Below, piece after piece: positions 1 through 5,488 of a stretch of DNA of 13,872 nucleotides. The position numbers were made by a program, and so were the translations under genes. The stretch comes from an uncultured Faecalibacterium sp. GTDB taxonomy: Bacteria; Bacillota; Clostridia; Oscillospirales; Ruminococcaceae. Each line of letters starts with the position of its first letter. Position 1 is the stretch's first letter. The DNA lies in NCBI GenBank assembly GCA_945982465.1, contig CAMFSB010000013.1, positions 1 to 13,872 on the forward strand. Direction: 5' to 3'. Under the pieces are notes generated by a model. That model worked only from the letters and a program-made list of their open reading frames with translations. It was not told the DNA's origin and did not search any database.

Positions 1-17
1 GAATCGGAGGAACAGCA

Positions 18-782
18 ATGGCAAAGTTCCTACCGATCGCAAATCAGAAGGGCGGTGGGGGCATAACCACCACCGCGGTCAATCTTTCCTCCTGTGTGGC
101 GGCGCTGGGCAAAAAGGTGCTCATCATCGACCTGGACCCTCAGGGCAACACCACCAGCGGCTATGGCATCCCCAAGCGCAGCGTCAAAAACGGCGTGTAC
201 GAAGTGCTCATCGGGGAGTGTAGTGCCGAAGCCGCCGTTCAGCATACCCAGTTCCGCGCCGACATCATCCCCTCCAACACCCGTCTGGCGGGCGCAGCGC
301 TGGAACTGGTGGATCTGGAAAACCGCGAAAGCCGGTTGCGCCGCGCGCTGGCGCCCCTTTCCGGCAAATATGACTATATTTTCATCGACTGCCCGCCCAG
401 CCTGGACCTGCTCACGCTGAACAGCCTGTGCGCCTGCGATACCGTGCTCATCCCCATCCAGTGCGAATACTACGCGCTGGAGGGACTTTCGGAGCTGATG
501 AGCACCCTGAAAACCGTGCGCAAAAAGTACAACCACTATCTGGATGTGGAGGGCGTGGTATTCACCATGTACTCCGGCCGGCTGAACCTGACCATTCAGG
601 TGGTGGATCAGGTCAAAAAATTTTTTGGCGATAAGGTGTATAAAACCACCGTGCCCCGCTCGGTGCGCCTGTCCGAAGCGCCCAGCTACGGCCAGCCCAT
701 CAACTTCTACGAGCCGGGCGGCAAGGGCACCGAGGCGTATATGGACCTGGCAATGGAATTTCTGAAAAACAACCGGCACTGA
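18..782 (+). CDS. parA: ParA/Soj chromosome-partitioning ATPase, anomalous P-loop
   Basis: This is a ParA/MinD-type ATPase that works with ParB to segregate the origin region and, in Firmicutes, to influence DnaA. The 254-aa length is normal for chromosomal Soj. Visible motifs are the deviant Walker A region at residues 11-19, the A' motif DLDPQGN at 38-44, and Walker B (YDYIFIDCPPS) at 118-128. A good SD (CGGAGG, 5-10) lies 7 bases before the ATG. The P-loop is wrong: the family reads KGGVGKTT, but here it is KGGGGITT, so the ATP-contacting lysine is Ile16. The preceding residues (FLP instead of a hydrophobic IIA-like strand) also differ. The rest of the protein is unremarkable. Because the anomalies cluster at the window edge, sequencing error is likely; otherwise the protein could not hydrolyse ATP normally. 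parB follows 52 bases downstream, so the two probably share an operon. Family assignment is secure. Confidence 0.95.
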   Translation: MAKFLPIANQKGGGGITTTAVNLSSCVAALGKKVLIIDLDPQGNTTSGYGIPKRSVKNGVYEVLIGECSAEAAVQHTQFRADIIPSNTRLAGAALELVDLENRESRLRRALAPLSGKYDYIFIDCPPSLDLLTLNSLCACDTVLIPIQCEYYALEGLSELMSTLKTVRKKYNHYLDVEGVVFTMYSGRLNLTIQVVDQVKKFFGDKVYKTTVPRSVRLSEAPSYGQPINFYEPGGKGTEAYMDLAMEFLKNNRH

Positions 783-834
783 CGCGCCGCCCGCCCGGGC
801 GCCGCGCGGGACGTGACAAACAGGGGGAACTCCC

Positions 835-1722
835 ATGGCAAACGGAACGGGAGGGCGGGGCCGCGGGCTGGAAAGCCTGTTTGAGGACGCCACCCCCGCG
901 CTGGACGGCGGCCGCGTGGAGCAGCTGCCCCTGCGCGAGATCGAGCCGGACCCCGGCCAGCCCCGCAAAACCTTTGACGACGCGACTCTGTCCGAGCTGG
1001 CCGCCAGCATCGCCGAGCACGGCCTTTTGCAGCCCATCGCGGTGCGGCCCCGGCCCACCGGCGGCTATACCATCATCGCGGGCGAGCGCCGCTGGCGCGC
1101 CGCCCGGCTGGCGGGCCTTTCGGAGGTGCCCGTGGTGGTGCGCGAAGCGACCGACGAACAGGCGATGGAGCTGGCGCTGGTCGACAACCTGCAGCGCGAC
1201 GACCTGGACCCGGAGGAGCAGGCCGCGGGCATCCGCGAGCTGATGGACCGCTGCGGCCTGACGCAGGAGCAGGCGGCCGCAAAGCTGGGCAAAAGCCGCA
1301 GCGCCGTGGCCAACAGCCTGCGCCTGATGAACCTGCCCGAGGACGCGCTGGAGCTGCTGAAAAGCGGTTTTTTGACCACGGGCCACGCCAAGGTGATCCT
1401 GGGCCTGCCCACGGCCGCGCTGCAAAGCCAGGCCGCCCATCTCATCGCGGACAACCAGCTCAACGTGCGCCAAGCCGAAGCACTGTGCAAAAAGCTGGCC
1501 CGGCCCGAAACGCCGCCCAAAGCCCCGCCGCTGCGCCCGGCCCTGCCCACCGAGGTGGAGCTGAGCTTAAAAGAAGCGCTGGGCAACGAGGTGGCCGTGG
1601 CCTACAAGGCGGGCAAGGGCACGCTGACCGTGCATTTTTATTCCGACGAGCAGCTGCGCGCCTTTGCCAACCTGCTGGGCCGGTACGACCGCACCGGCGA
1701 ACACACGCCCGGCTCTGTTTGA
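835..1722 (+). CDS. parB: ParB/Spo0J centromere-binding CTPase
   Basis: ParB binds parS sites near the origin, clamps and spreads along DNA using CTP, and loads SMC/condensin. The 295-aa protein has the expected order. A short N-terminal ParA-interacting segment (RGRGLESLF, 8-16) comes first. The N-terminal CTPase domain follows, with box GERRWRAAR at 83-91 and NLQRDDL at 118-124. A helix-turn-helix lies around 142-163 (LTQEQAAAKLGKSRSAVANSL), and a C-terminal dimerisation segment around 245-290. The ATG at 835 is preceded by a GGGGGA SD at 823-828. It lies 52 bases after parA and is followed by an intrinsic terminator, so the pair ends there. I saw no match to the parS consensus (TGTTTCACGTGAAACA) in the window. 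Function is inferred from strong family resemblance. Confidence 0.96.
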   Translation: MANGTGGRGRGLESLFEDATPALDGGRVEQLPLREIEPDPGQPRKTFDDATLSELAASIAEHGLLQPIAVRPRPTGGYTIIAGERRWRAARLAGLSEVPVVVREATDEQAMELALVDNLQRDDLDPEEQAAGIRELMDRCGLTQEQAAAKLGKSRSAVANSLRLMNLPEDALELLKSGFLTTGHAKVILGLPTAALQSQAAHLIADNQLNVRQAEALCKKLARPETPPKAPPLRPALPTEVELSLKEALGNEVAVAYKAGKGTLTVHFYSDEQLRAFANLLGRYDRTGEHTPGSV

Positions 1723-1836
1723 CCGGCGGGGAAAACGGGCCGCGCCCCGGCTTTGCGCGGTGGCCTGGCAAAAACCGCCCGGCCTGCGCGGGAGATCCGG
1801 CCCTGGCCGCTAAAAACCCGCCGAAATTATTGTTTC

Positions 1837-1858
1837 AAACGGCACAACGCCGTTTTTT
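1837..1858 (+). terminator. Intrinsic terminator after parAB
   Basis: A perfect 7-bp stem (AAACGGC / GCCGTTT) with the 5-nt loop ACAAC runs into six T residues at 1853-1858. It separates parAB from serS. The region 1723-1925 between the genes holds no T-box signature that I can see. Confidence 0.8.
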
Positions 1859-1925
1859 GGCGCGCCGTGCGCGTCTTTTGCAGCCAGAAAACCGTTCCAA
1901 ATAAAAGAGGGAGAGGAAACAAACC

Positions 1926-3254
1926 ATGTTGGATATCAAGTTTGTCCGCGAAAACCCGGACGCCGTCAAGGAGAACATCCGCAAAAAGTTCCAGGAGCAG
2001 AAGCTGCCGCTGGTGGATGAAGTCATCGCGCTGGACGCCAAGTACCGCGCCGACCTGAAAGAGGTCGAAGCGCTCAAGGCGGCCCGCAATAAGCTGAGCA
2101 AGGCCAACGGCCCGCTGTTCGGCCAGCTGAAAAAGTGCACCGACGAGGCCAAAAAGGCCGAGCTGCAGGCCCAGATCGACGCCAACAATGCCGCCGTCAA
2201 GGCCGACGCCGACCGCATGGCCGCGCTGGAAGCCGAGATCGAAGCTTCCTCGGCCCGCATCCAGGAGATCATGTACACCATCCCCAACATGATCGACCCC
2301 AGCGTGCCCATCGGCCCCGACGACAGCTGCAACGTGGAGGTGCAGCGCTTTGGCGAGCCGGTGGTGCCCGCGTACCCCATCCCGTACCATGTGGACATCA
2401 TGGAGAGCTTTGACGGCATCGACCTGGATTCCGCCGGCCGCGTGGCAGGCAACGGCTTTTACTACCTGCTGGGCAACATTGCCCGCCTGCACGAGGCGGT
2501 TTTGGCGTATGCACGCGATTTTATGATCAATAAAGGCTTTACCTACGTCATCCCGCCGTTCATGATGCACGGCAATGTGGTCAAGGGCGTGATGAGTTTC
2601 CCCGAGATGGACGCCATGATGTACAAGATCGAGGGCGAGGATCTGTACCTGATCGGCACGTCGGAGCATACCATGATCGGCCGCTTCATCGACCAGACCA
2701 TCGACGAGGCCAAGCTGCCGCTGACCCTGACCAGCTACAGCCCCTGCTTCCGCAAGGAAAAGGGCGCCCACGGCATTGAGGAGCGCGGCATTTACCGCAT
2801 CCATCAGTTTGAAAAGCAGGAAATGATCGTGGTGTGCAAGCCGGAGGACAGCATGGCCTGGTACGAAAAGCTGTGGCAGAACTCGGTGGAGCTGTTCCGC
2901 AGCCTGGAGATCCCGGTGCGCCAGCTGGAGTGCTGCTCGGGCGATCTGGCCGACCTGAAGGTGAAAAGCTGCGACATCGAGGCCTGGAGCCCCCGCCAGC
3001 AGAAATATTTTGAGGTGTGCAGCTGCTCGAACCTGGGCGACGCCCAGGCGCGCCGCCTGCGCATCCGCGTAAAGGGCGCCGACGGCAAGAACTACCTGGC
3101 CCACACGCTGAACAACACCTGCGTGGCGCCCCCGCGCATGCTGATCGCGTTTTTGGAGAACCACCTGCAGGCCGACGGCACCGTGACCATCCCCAAGGTG
3201 CTGCAGCCGTATATGGGCGGGCTGGAAGTGATGGTGCCCAGCAAAAAGGCGTAA
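1926..3254 (+). CDS. serS: Seryl-tRNA synthetase (divergent motif 2/3 type)
   Basis: This class II synthetase charges tRNA-Ser (and tRNA-Sec where present) with serine. The 442-aa protein has the N-terminal long antiparallel coiled-coil arm (about residues 30-115, rich in Lys, Glu and Ala) and then the catalytic core. The core shows the serine-binding TSE at 245-247, motif 2 from CFRKE (274-278) to the RIHQFEK stretch (291-297), and CSCSNLGDAQARR at 365-377. Two signatures differ from the common bacterial form. Motif 2 has GAHGIEERG where most SerRS have G(S/T)xGRDTRG. Motif 3 reads NNTCVAPPRMLIAFLEN (396-412) instead of NGSGLAVGRTLVAILEN; the class-invariant arginine is kept (R404). The start is supported by a double SD (GAGG and GAGAGGA, 1907-1917). 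The upstream terminator and own downstream terminator imply a monocistronic unit. SerRS identity is firm; the subtype is my reading of the motifs. Confidence 0.95.
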   Translation: MLDIKFVRENPDAVKENIRKKFQEQKLPLVDEVIALDAKYRADLKEVEALKAARNKLSKANGPLFGQLKKCTDEAKKAELQAQIDANNAAVKADADRMAALEAEIEASSARIQEIMYTIPNMIDPSVPIGPDDSCNVEVQRFGEPVVPAYPIPYHVDIMESFDGIDLDSAGRVAGNGFYYLLGNIARLHEAVLAYARDFMINKGFTYVIPPFMMHGNVVKGVMSFPEMDAMMYKIEGEDLYLIGTSEHTMIGRFIDQTIDEAKLPLTLTSYSPCFRKEKGAHGIEERGIYRIHQFEKQEMIVVCKPEDSMAWYEKLWQNSVELFRSLEIPVRQLECCSGDLADLKVKSCDIEAWSPRQQKYFEVCSCSNLGDAQARRLRIRVKGADGKNYLAHTLNNTCVAPPRMLIAFLENHLQADGTVTIPKVLQPYMGGLEVMVPSKKA

Positions 3255-3294
3255 GGCCCGGCAGACGGCCCGGCCGGAACGCAAACCGGAAACA

Positions 3295-3342
3295 AAACGC
3301 TCCCACGGCAGGGAAAATGCCGCGGGAGCGTTTGGTATTTTG
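3295..3342 (+). terminator. Intrinsic terminator after serS
   Basis: A strong hairpin pairs AAACGCTCCC-A-CGGCA with TGCCG-C-GGGAGCGTTT around the 7-nt loop GGGAAAA (3311-3317). It has one internal A/C mismatch. A T-rich tail follows at 3331-3341. Confidence 0.85.
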
Positions 3343-3362
3343 CAAAAAAGTGAAATTTCTGC

Positions 3363-3391
3363 TTGACAAAGTGGGGCCTGTCCCCTATAAT
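3363..3391 (+). promoter_or_regulatory. Consensus sigma-A promoter for the tRNA operon
   Basis: A perfect -35 TTGACA (3363-3368) and a perfect -10 TATAAT (3386-3391) are separated by exactly 17 bases. Transcription would begin about 25-30 bases before tRNA-Met. No other promoter is seen between the two tRNAs, so both are probably one transcript ending at the hairpin at 3671-3705. Confidence 0.9.
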
Positions 3392-3423
3392 AATAGAGCA
3401 CTCATTTTTGAGGGCAGATTTAT

Positions 3424-3500
3424 GGCGGTATAGCTCAGTTGGCTAGAGCATTCGGTTCATACCCGAAGTGTCACCGGTTCAAATCCAGTTACCGCTACCA
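3424..3500 (+). tRNA. tRNA-Met (anticodon CAT), elongator type
   Basis: The 77-nt tRNA has an encoded CCA end. The acceptor stem is GGCGGTA / TACCGCT, with a G-U wobble at 1:72 and discriminator A. The D-arm is TAGCTCAGTTGGCTAGAGCA. The anticodon stem TTCGG/CCGAA encloses loop TTCATAC, giving CAT at 3458-3460. The absence of the GGG/CCC anticodon-stem pairs of initiator tRNA points to elongator Met; a lysidine-modified Ile-CAT tRNA is a less likely alternative. The T-stem ACCGG/CCAGT has one C-A mismatch (position 51:63), which is unusual for an elongator tRNA. Confidence 0.9.
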
Positions 3501-3505
3501 CTTGG

Positions 3506-3585
3506 TACAGGATTTCGCTAAAGCATAGGTTGTCATTTGCAATAGTGAATGACGAGGGGTCTGATGGTTTTAGCGAAGTCCTGTA
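3506..3585 (+). other. Long hairpin between tRNA-Met and tRNA-Glu
   Basis: Positions 3506-3522 and 3569-3585 form a 17-bp inverted repeat (TACAGGATTTCGCTAAA against TTTAGCGAAGTCCTGTA), perfect except for one T-G wobble. An inner inverted repeat GTCATT / AATGAC (3532-3537 / 3548-3553) would fold inside it. It lacks a T-run, so it is not a normal terminator, and no credible protein is encoded on either strand. It would be co-transcribed with both tRNAs. It could be a processing structure, a small RNA or a degenerate MITE-like repeat; I cannot decide between these. Confidence 0.6.
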
Positions 3586-3592
3586 TTTATGA

Positions 3593-3667
3593 GGCCCGTT
3601 GGTCAAGCGGTTAAGACACGGCCCTTTCACGGCTGTAACATGGGTTCGATTCCCGTACGGGTCACCA
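3593..3667 (+). tRNA. tRNA-Glu (anticodon TTC)
   Basis: The 75-nt tRNA has an encoded CCA end. The acceptor stem is GGCCCGT / ACGGGTC, the anticodon stem CGGCC/GGCTG encloses loop CTTTCAC (anticodon TTC), and the T-arm is ATGGG-TTCGATT-CCCGT. Its 3' end contains the 10-bp palindrome CCCGTACGGG. Pieces of this 3' end recur in sense and antisense in the 169-bp repeats that follow directly downstream. Confidence 0.93.
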
Positions 3668-3670
3668 GAG

Positions 3671-3705
3671 AAAAGAGCGCTGCATAAAGCAGCGCTCTTT
3701 TGTTT
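3671..3705 (+). terminator. Intrinsic terminator of the tRNA operon
   Basis: A perfect stem AAAAGAGCGCTGC / GCAGCGCTCTTTT (3671-3683 / 3689-3701) with loop ATAAA runs into a T-rich tail. It starts four bases after the tRNA-Glu CCA. Confidence 0.92.
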
Positions 3706-3730
3706 GTATCGGGCAAAATGGAACGCCGCC

Positions 3731-3899
3731 GTACGGGAATCGAACAGCGCCGGCCGCCCGCATTGTCGGGCGGGGGCGGCTGTCCGGTGGACAGCCGGAA
3801 AGGCGCGCGGGTAGATGGGTCCCGTACGGGTCACCAACAAGAAAAGCACTGCGAAAAGGCAGTGCTTTTTCTTTTTTATAAGCGTAAAACGGAGCCGCC
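3731..3899. repeat. 169-bp tandem repeat, unit 1 (tRNA-Glu 3'-end derived)
   Basis: Unit 1 of a repeat with a 169-bp period. It opens with GTACGGGAATCGAAC, the exact reverse complement of the tRNA-Glu T-arm. Two stable hairpins follow: CCGCCCG-CATTGT-CGGGCGG, then CGGCTGTCC-GGT-GGACAGCCG. At 3815-3836 there is a sense tRNA-Glu 3' end in which ATGGG joins directly to TCCCGTACGGGTCACCA, so the T-loop is missing. A terminator hairpin and a short AT-rich spacer complete the unit. No protein-coding capacity is apparent on either strand. The pattern resembles accumulated tRNA-site integration scars or a REP-like intergenic repeat. Confidence 0.88.
3842..3877 (+). terminator. Terminator hairpin inside repeat unit 1
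   Basis: AAAAGCACTGC (3842-3852) pairs with GCAGTGCTTTT (3859-3869) around loop GAAAAG, followed by TC and six T residues. The same hairpin in unit 2 is split in its loop by the mobile element: left arm 4011-4021, right arm 6926-6935. Confidence 0.85.
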
Positions 3900-4028
3900 G
3901 TACGGGAATCGAACAGCGCCGGCCGCCCGCATTGTCGGGCGGGGGCGGCTGTCCGGTGGACAGCCGGAAAGGCGCGCGGGTAGATGGGTCCCGTACGGGT
4001 CACCAACAAGAAAAGCACTGCGAAAAGG
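3900..4028. repeat. 169-bp tandem repeat, unit 2, left part (interrupted)
   Basis: These 129 bases match unit 1, including the antisense T-arm piece (3900-3914), both hairpins, and the T-loop-less tRNA-Glu 3' end (3984-4005). Identity stops in the terminator loop after AAAAGG (4023-4028). The missing 40 bases are found at 6927-6966 beyond the insertion, and 129 + 40 = 169, exactly one period. Confidence 0.9.
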
Positions 4029-4046
4029 GCGGCTCACTAAGGGATT
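4029..4046 (+). repeat. Left terminal inverted repeat of the element
   Basis: GCGGCTCACTAAGGGATT aligns with the reverse complement of the right end (GCGGTCACTTAGGGATT) with one inserted base and one mismatch. Confidence 0.75.
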
Positions 4047-4064
4047 TTTAATCTCCGCGAAATG

Positions 4065-4102
4065 CGGCATAACTTACAGAAATGTAGGTTATGCCGTTTT
4101 TT
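4065..4102 (+). terminator. Intrinsic terminator near the element's left end
   Basis: The 14-bp stem CGGCATAACTTACA / TGTAGGTTATGCCG has one T-G wobble, the tetraloop GAAA and six T residues at 4097-4102. It reads on the plus strand. It would stop transcription entering from the tRNA side, compensating for the host terminator split by the insertion. Confidence 0.88.
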
Positions 4103-4104
4103 GT

Positions 4105-4246
4105 GTTCTGCTGGAATATCGACTCGGCCGATGAAGTTCCAATGGATGCAGATGGTCTGTTTCTTCGTCCGTGTTCCCGGCACCTTTTTCGGTTGATAGA
4201 CCTCTATCTTCTCCACGAATGAACGCCGAACTCCTCGTTCATGCAA
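4105..4246 (-). pseudogene. C-terminal relic of a serine site-specific recombinase
   Basis: The minus strand encodes RSFVEKIEVYQPKKVPG, then KKQTICIHWNFIG and VDIPAEHKK. This closely resembles the extreme C-terminus (DUF4368-type tail) of large serine recombinases from Firmicute mobile elements, which typically read (F/L)(V/I)EKIxVY/H...I.I.(Y/W)NFIG.(I/V)DIP. Nothing recombinase-like lies upstream of it on the minus strand; that direction runs into the terminator and promoter of the XRE gene. The open frame continues to a stop inside the left terminal repeat (4037-4039). It is best read as the 3' remnant of a lost recombinase gene. The identification rests on motif memory, without a search. 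Confidence 0.5.
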
Positions 4247-4288
4247 TTAGCAAAACAGTTCCACACACTATAAACTCTACTGGCATTA

Positions 4289-4328
4289 AGACCACACTGG
4301 GGATTCCCCTCAGTGCGGTCTATTTTTT
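4289..4328 (+). terminator. Intrinsic terminator before the XRE operon
   Basis: AGACCACACTG (4289-4299) pairs with CAGTGCGGTCT (4311-4321) with one A/C mismatch, followed by A and six T residues (4323-4328). It lies directly upstream of the XRE promoter. Together with 4065-4102 it doubly insulates the operon from upstream transcription. Confidence 0.8.
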
Positions 4329-4337
4329 GACAACATC

Positions 4338-4368
4338 ACTTGACAAAATGGCAAGTATCGGATCTAAT
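4338..4368 (+). promoter_or_regulatory. Promoter and candidate operator of the XRE operon
   Basis: A -35 TTGACA (4340-4345) and a -10 TCTAAT (4363-4368) are 17 bases apart. A second TTGACA lies 13 bases upstream (4327-4332). ACTTGAC-AAAAT-GGCAAGT at 4338-4356 is an inverted repeat (ACTTG.C / G.CAAGT) covering the -35 box. That is where an autoregulating XRE repressor would be expected to bind. The promoter is clear from sequence; the operator role is an inference. Confidence 0.75.
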
Positions 4369-4410
4369 AATAGAGGCTATTAAATCAATAGCACAGAAAG
4401 GAGTGCCACT

Positions 4411-4722
4411 ATGGGAAAGGAATTAGGTTCACGCATAACCGAAACTTTGCAAAGACGTGGAATGACACAAAAAGAATTGGCAGGACGAATTGGAGTAACG
4501 GAGGCAGTAATGTCCAGATATGTTTCCGGCGATAGAGAGCCAAAACCAGATGTGTTGGCGAATATCGCTACTGCTCTCCATACCACATCTGATTTCTTGC
4601 TTGGTATTGAATGTGAAGAATTCGACCATCCCAGAATTCGCCGTCTGATTGCACGAAACGCATCTTCAATGACTGAGCAGGAAAAAAGAGAACTGATTAA
4701 CGCATTGTTCGGGGAGGAGTAA
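4411..4722 (+). CDS. XRE-family (Cro/CI-type) transcriptional regulator
   Basis: This small 103-aa DNA-binding protein has an N-terminal helix-turn-helix at about residues 5-65. It contains the typical MTQKELAGRIGVTEAVMSRY recognition region (18-37), GDREPKPDVLANIA, and the closing TTSDFLLG. The short acidic C-terminal tail (TEQEKRELINALF) may mediate dimerisation or contact with the neighbouring peptidase. A strong SD (GAAAGGAG, 4397-4404) precedes the ATG. Its stop lies two bases before the TTG start of the ImmA-like gene, so the pair is translationally linked. Such pairs control lysogeny, ICE transfer and stress-induced operons. Autorepression at the inverted repeat over the -35 box is likely but not shown. 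Confidence 0.9.
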   Translation: MGKELGSRITETLQRRGMTQKELAGRIGVTEAVMSRYVSGDREPKPDVLANIATALHTTSDFLLGIECEEFDHPRIRRLIARNASSMTEQEKRELINALFGEE

Positions 4723-4724
4723 TA

Positions 4725-5276
4725 TTGGGAATTTCTTTATCACGCGCAAGATATGAGGAAATCAAGCAGATTGTTGTTGATTTATTCGTAAAATACGATG
4801 TCTCCTGTGTACCTGTTAATGGTTTTGAACTTGCGACTAAAATGGGCATTAAGGTCATCCCTTATTCAGCGATACCAGAGAGTAAACGTTGGCTACTTTT
4901 GAAAAAGAGCGAGGACGGATTTTCGGTAGAGAAGAATATCGGAGAATGGTACATCTATTATAACGATAAAAAAGAATATGGCCGTATCAACAATACAATC
5001 ATGCATGAAATAGGTCATATCGTTTTAGATCACAGCGAGGATAGCGAACTGGCAGAAAAGGAAGTGAAATTCTTTGCAAAATACGCACTTGTTCCCCCTG
5101 TGCTCGTACACAAGTTAAAACTGGATAACCCAATGGATATTGCTGATATTTTTGAAGTGAGTTTTGAGGCTGCTTGCTATGCTTACTCCTATTATCAGAA
5201 ATGGCTGCAATATGGCTCATCGGAGTATACCAAGTATGAACTAACACTCTTGAACCTGTTTCAAAGTGTATCATGA
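4725..5276 (+). CDS. ImmA/IrrE-type zinc metallopeptidase (M78)
   Basis: A 183-aa protein of the ImmA/IrrE (DUF955, peptidase M78) family, soluble and without a signal peptide. The zinc motif HEIGH is at residues 94-98, followed by VLDHS and, about 12 residues on, the acidic/alanine helix AEKEVKFFAKYALVP that normally supplies the third ligand. The start is TTG at 4725, chosen because the SD GGGGAGGAG lies at the end of the XRE gene and no ATG fits the conserved N-terminus. Known relatives (ImmA of ICEBs1, IrrE/PprI of Deinococcus) cleave an XRE-type repressor on a stress signal, and here the XRE gene is immediately upstream. The inferred role is anti-repressor of the cargo operon. Confidence 0.88.
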   Translation: MGISLSRARYEEIKQIVVDLFVKYDVSCVPVNGFELATKMGIKVIPYSAIPESKRWLLLKKSEDGFSVEKNIGEWYIYYNDKKEYGRINNTIMHEIGHIVLDHSEDSELAEKEVKFFAKYALVPPVLVHKLKLDNPMDIADIFEVSFEAACYAYSYYQKWLQYGSSEYTKYELTLLNLFQSVS

Positions 5277-5291
5277 TGGGAGGTGGTTCTA

Positions 5292-5321
5292 TTGAGGGTA
5301 AAAACAAAAACACATCTGTAA
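5292..5321 (+). CDS. Possible leader mini-ORF before an attenuator-like hairpin
   Basis: A TTG at 5292 has a strong SD (GGGAGG, 5278-5283, 8 bases away) and encodes only nine residues (MRVKTKTHL) before TAA. The same frame stays open for a further 24 codons (5322-5393, AVGAANKCVLVWN...), so a single CAA-to-TAA change may have broken a 34-aa peptide. A second frame gives a 41-aa ORF starting at 5276, overlapping the ImmA stop (TGATG), but that one has no SD. The coding status of both is uncertain. The strong SD and the hairpin just downstream make a regulatory leader plausible. Confidence 0.35.
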   Translation: MRVKTKTHL

Positions 5322-5356
5322 GCTGTTGGCGCAGCAAACAAATGTGTTCTCGTGTG

Positions 5357-5413
5357 GAATATGCTAAACATATTCATACCAGTTCGAATATTTTAGCATA
5401 ATTCTGCCTTTTT
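5357..5413 (+). terminator. Long hairpin plus T-run between ImmA and DUF4417 genes
   Basis: Two arms, GAATATGCTAAACATATTC (5357-5375) and GAATATTTTAGCATAATTC (5386-5404), pair almost completely, with a one-base bulge on each side, around loop ATACCAGTTC. TGCC and five T residues follow. The left arm can also fold on itself (GAATATG-CTAAA-CATATTC), a competing structure. This is either a terminator limiting read-through to the DUF4417 gene or an attenuator. A further small hairpin (GCACAGC/GCTGTGC, 5422-5442) follows it. Confidence 0.7.
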
Positions 5414-5488
5414 GTCAATTGGCACAGCTCAGTTTGCTGTGCTATGCACCGAAATAATGACCGCATTTTAGCGGAGAAAGCAGGTATT

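Noticed and set aside
1723..1925. Possible T-box riboswitch before serS
   Set aside because: No AGGGTGG-like T-box sequence or specifier-loop structure is seen; the only clear structure is the parAB terminator.
1827..3401. 524-aa minus-strand open frame over serS
   Set aside because: It is entirely antisense to a clear synthetase gene, with His/Ala/Val-rich shadow composition and no motifs. It is a by-product of high GC.
3457..4134. Several 70-144-aa open frames over the tRNAs and 169-bp repeats
   Set aside because: Their peptides are translations of tRNA and repeat sequence (for example GNRTHVTAVKG, antisense to tRNA-Glu). They duplicate with the repeat and lack SD sites.
5276..5401. 41-aa ORF overlapping the ImmA stop
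   Set aside because: It lacks an SD and recognisable features, and it lies over the attenuator-like hairpin. The TTG mini-ORF with a strong SD is the better candidate, though also uncertain.
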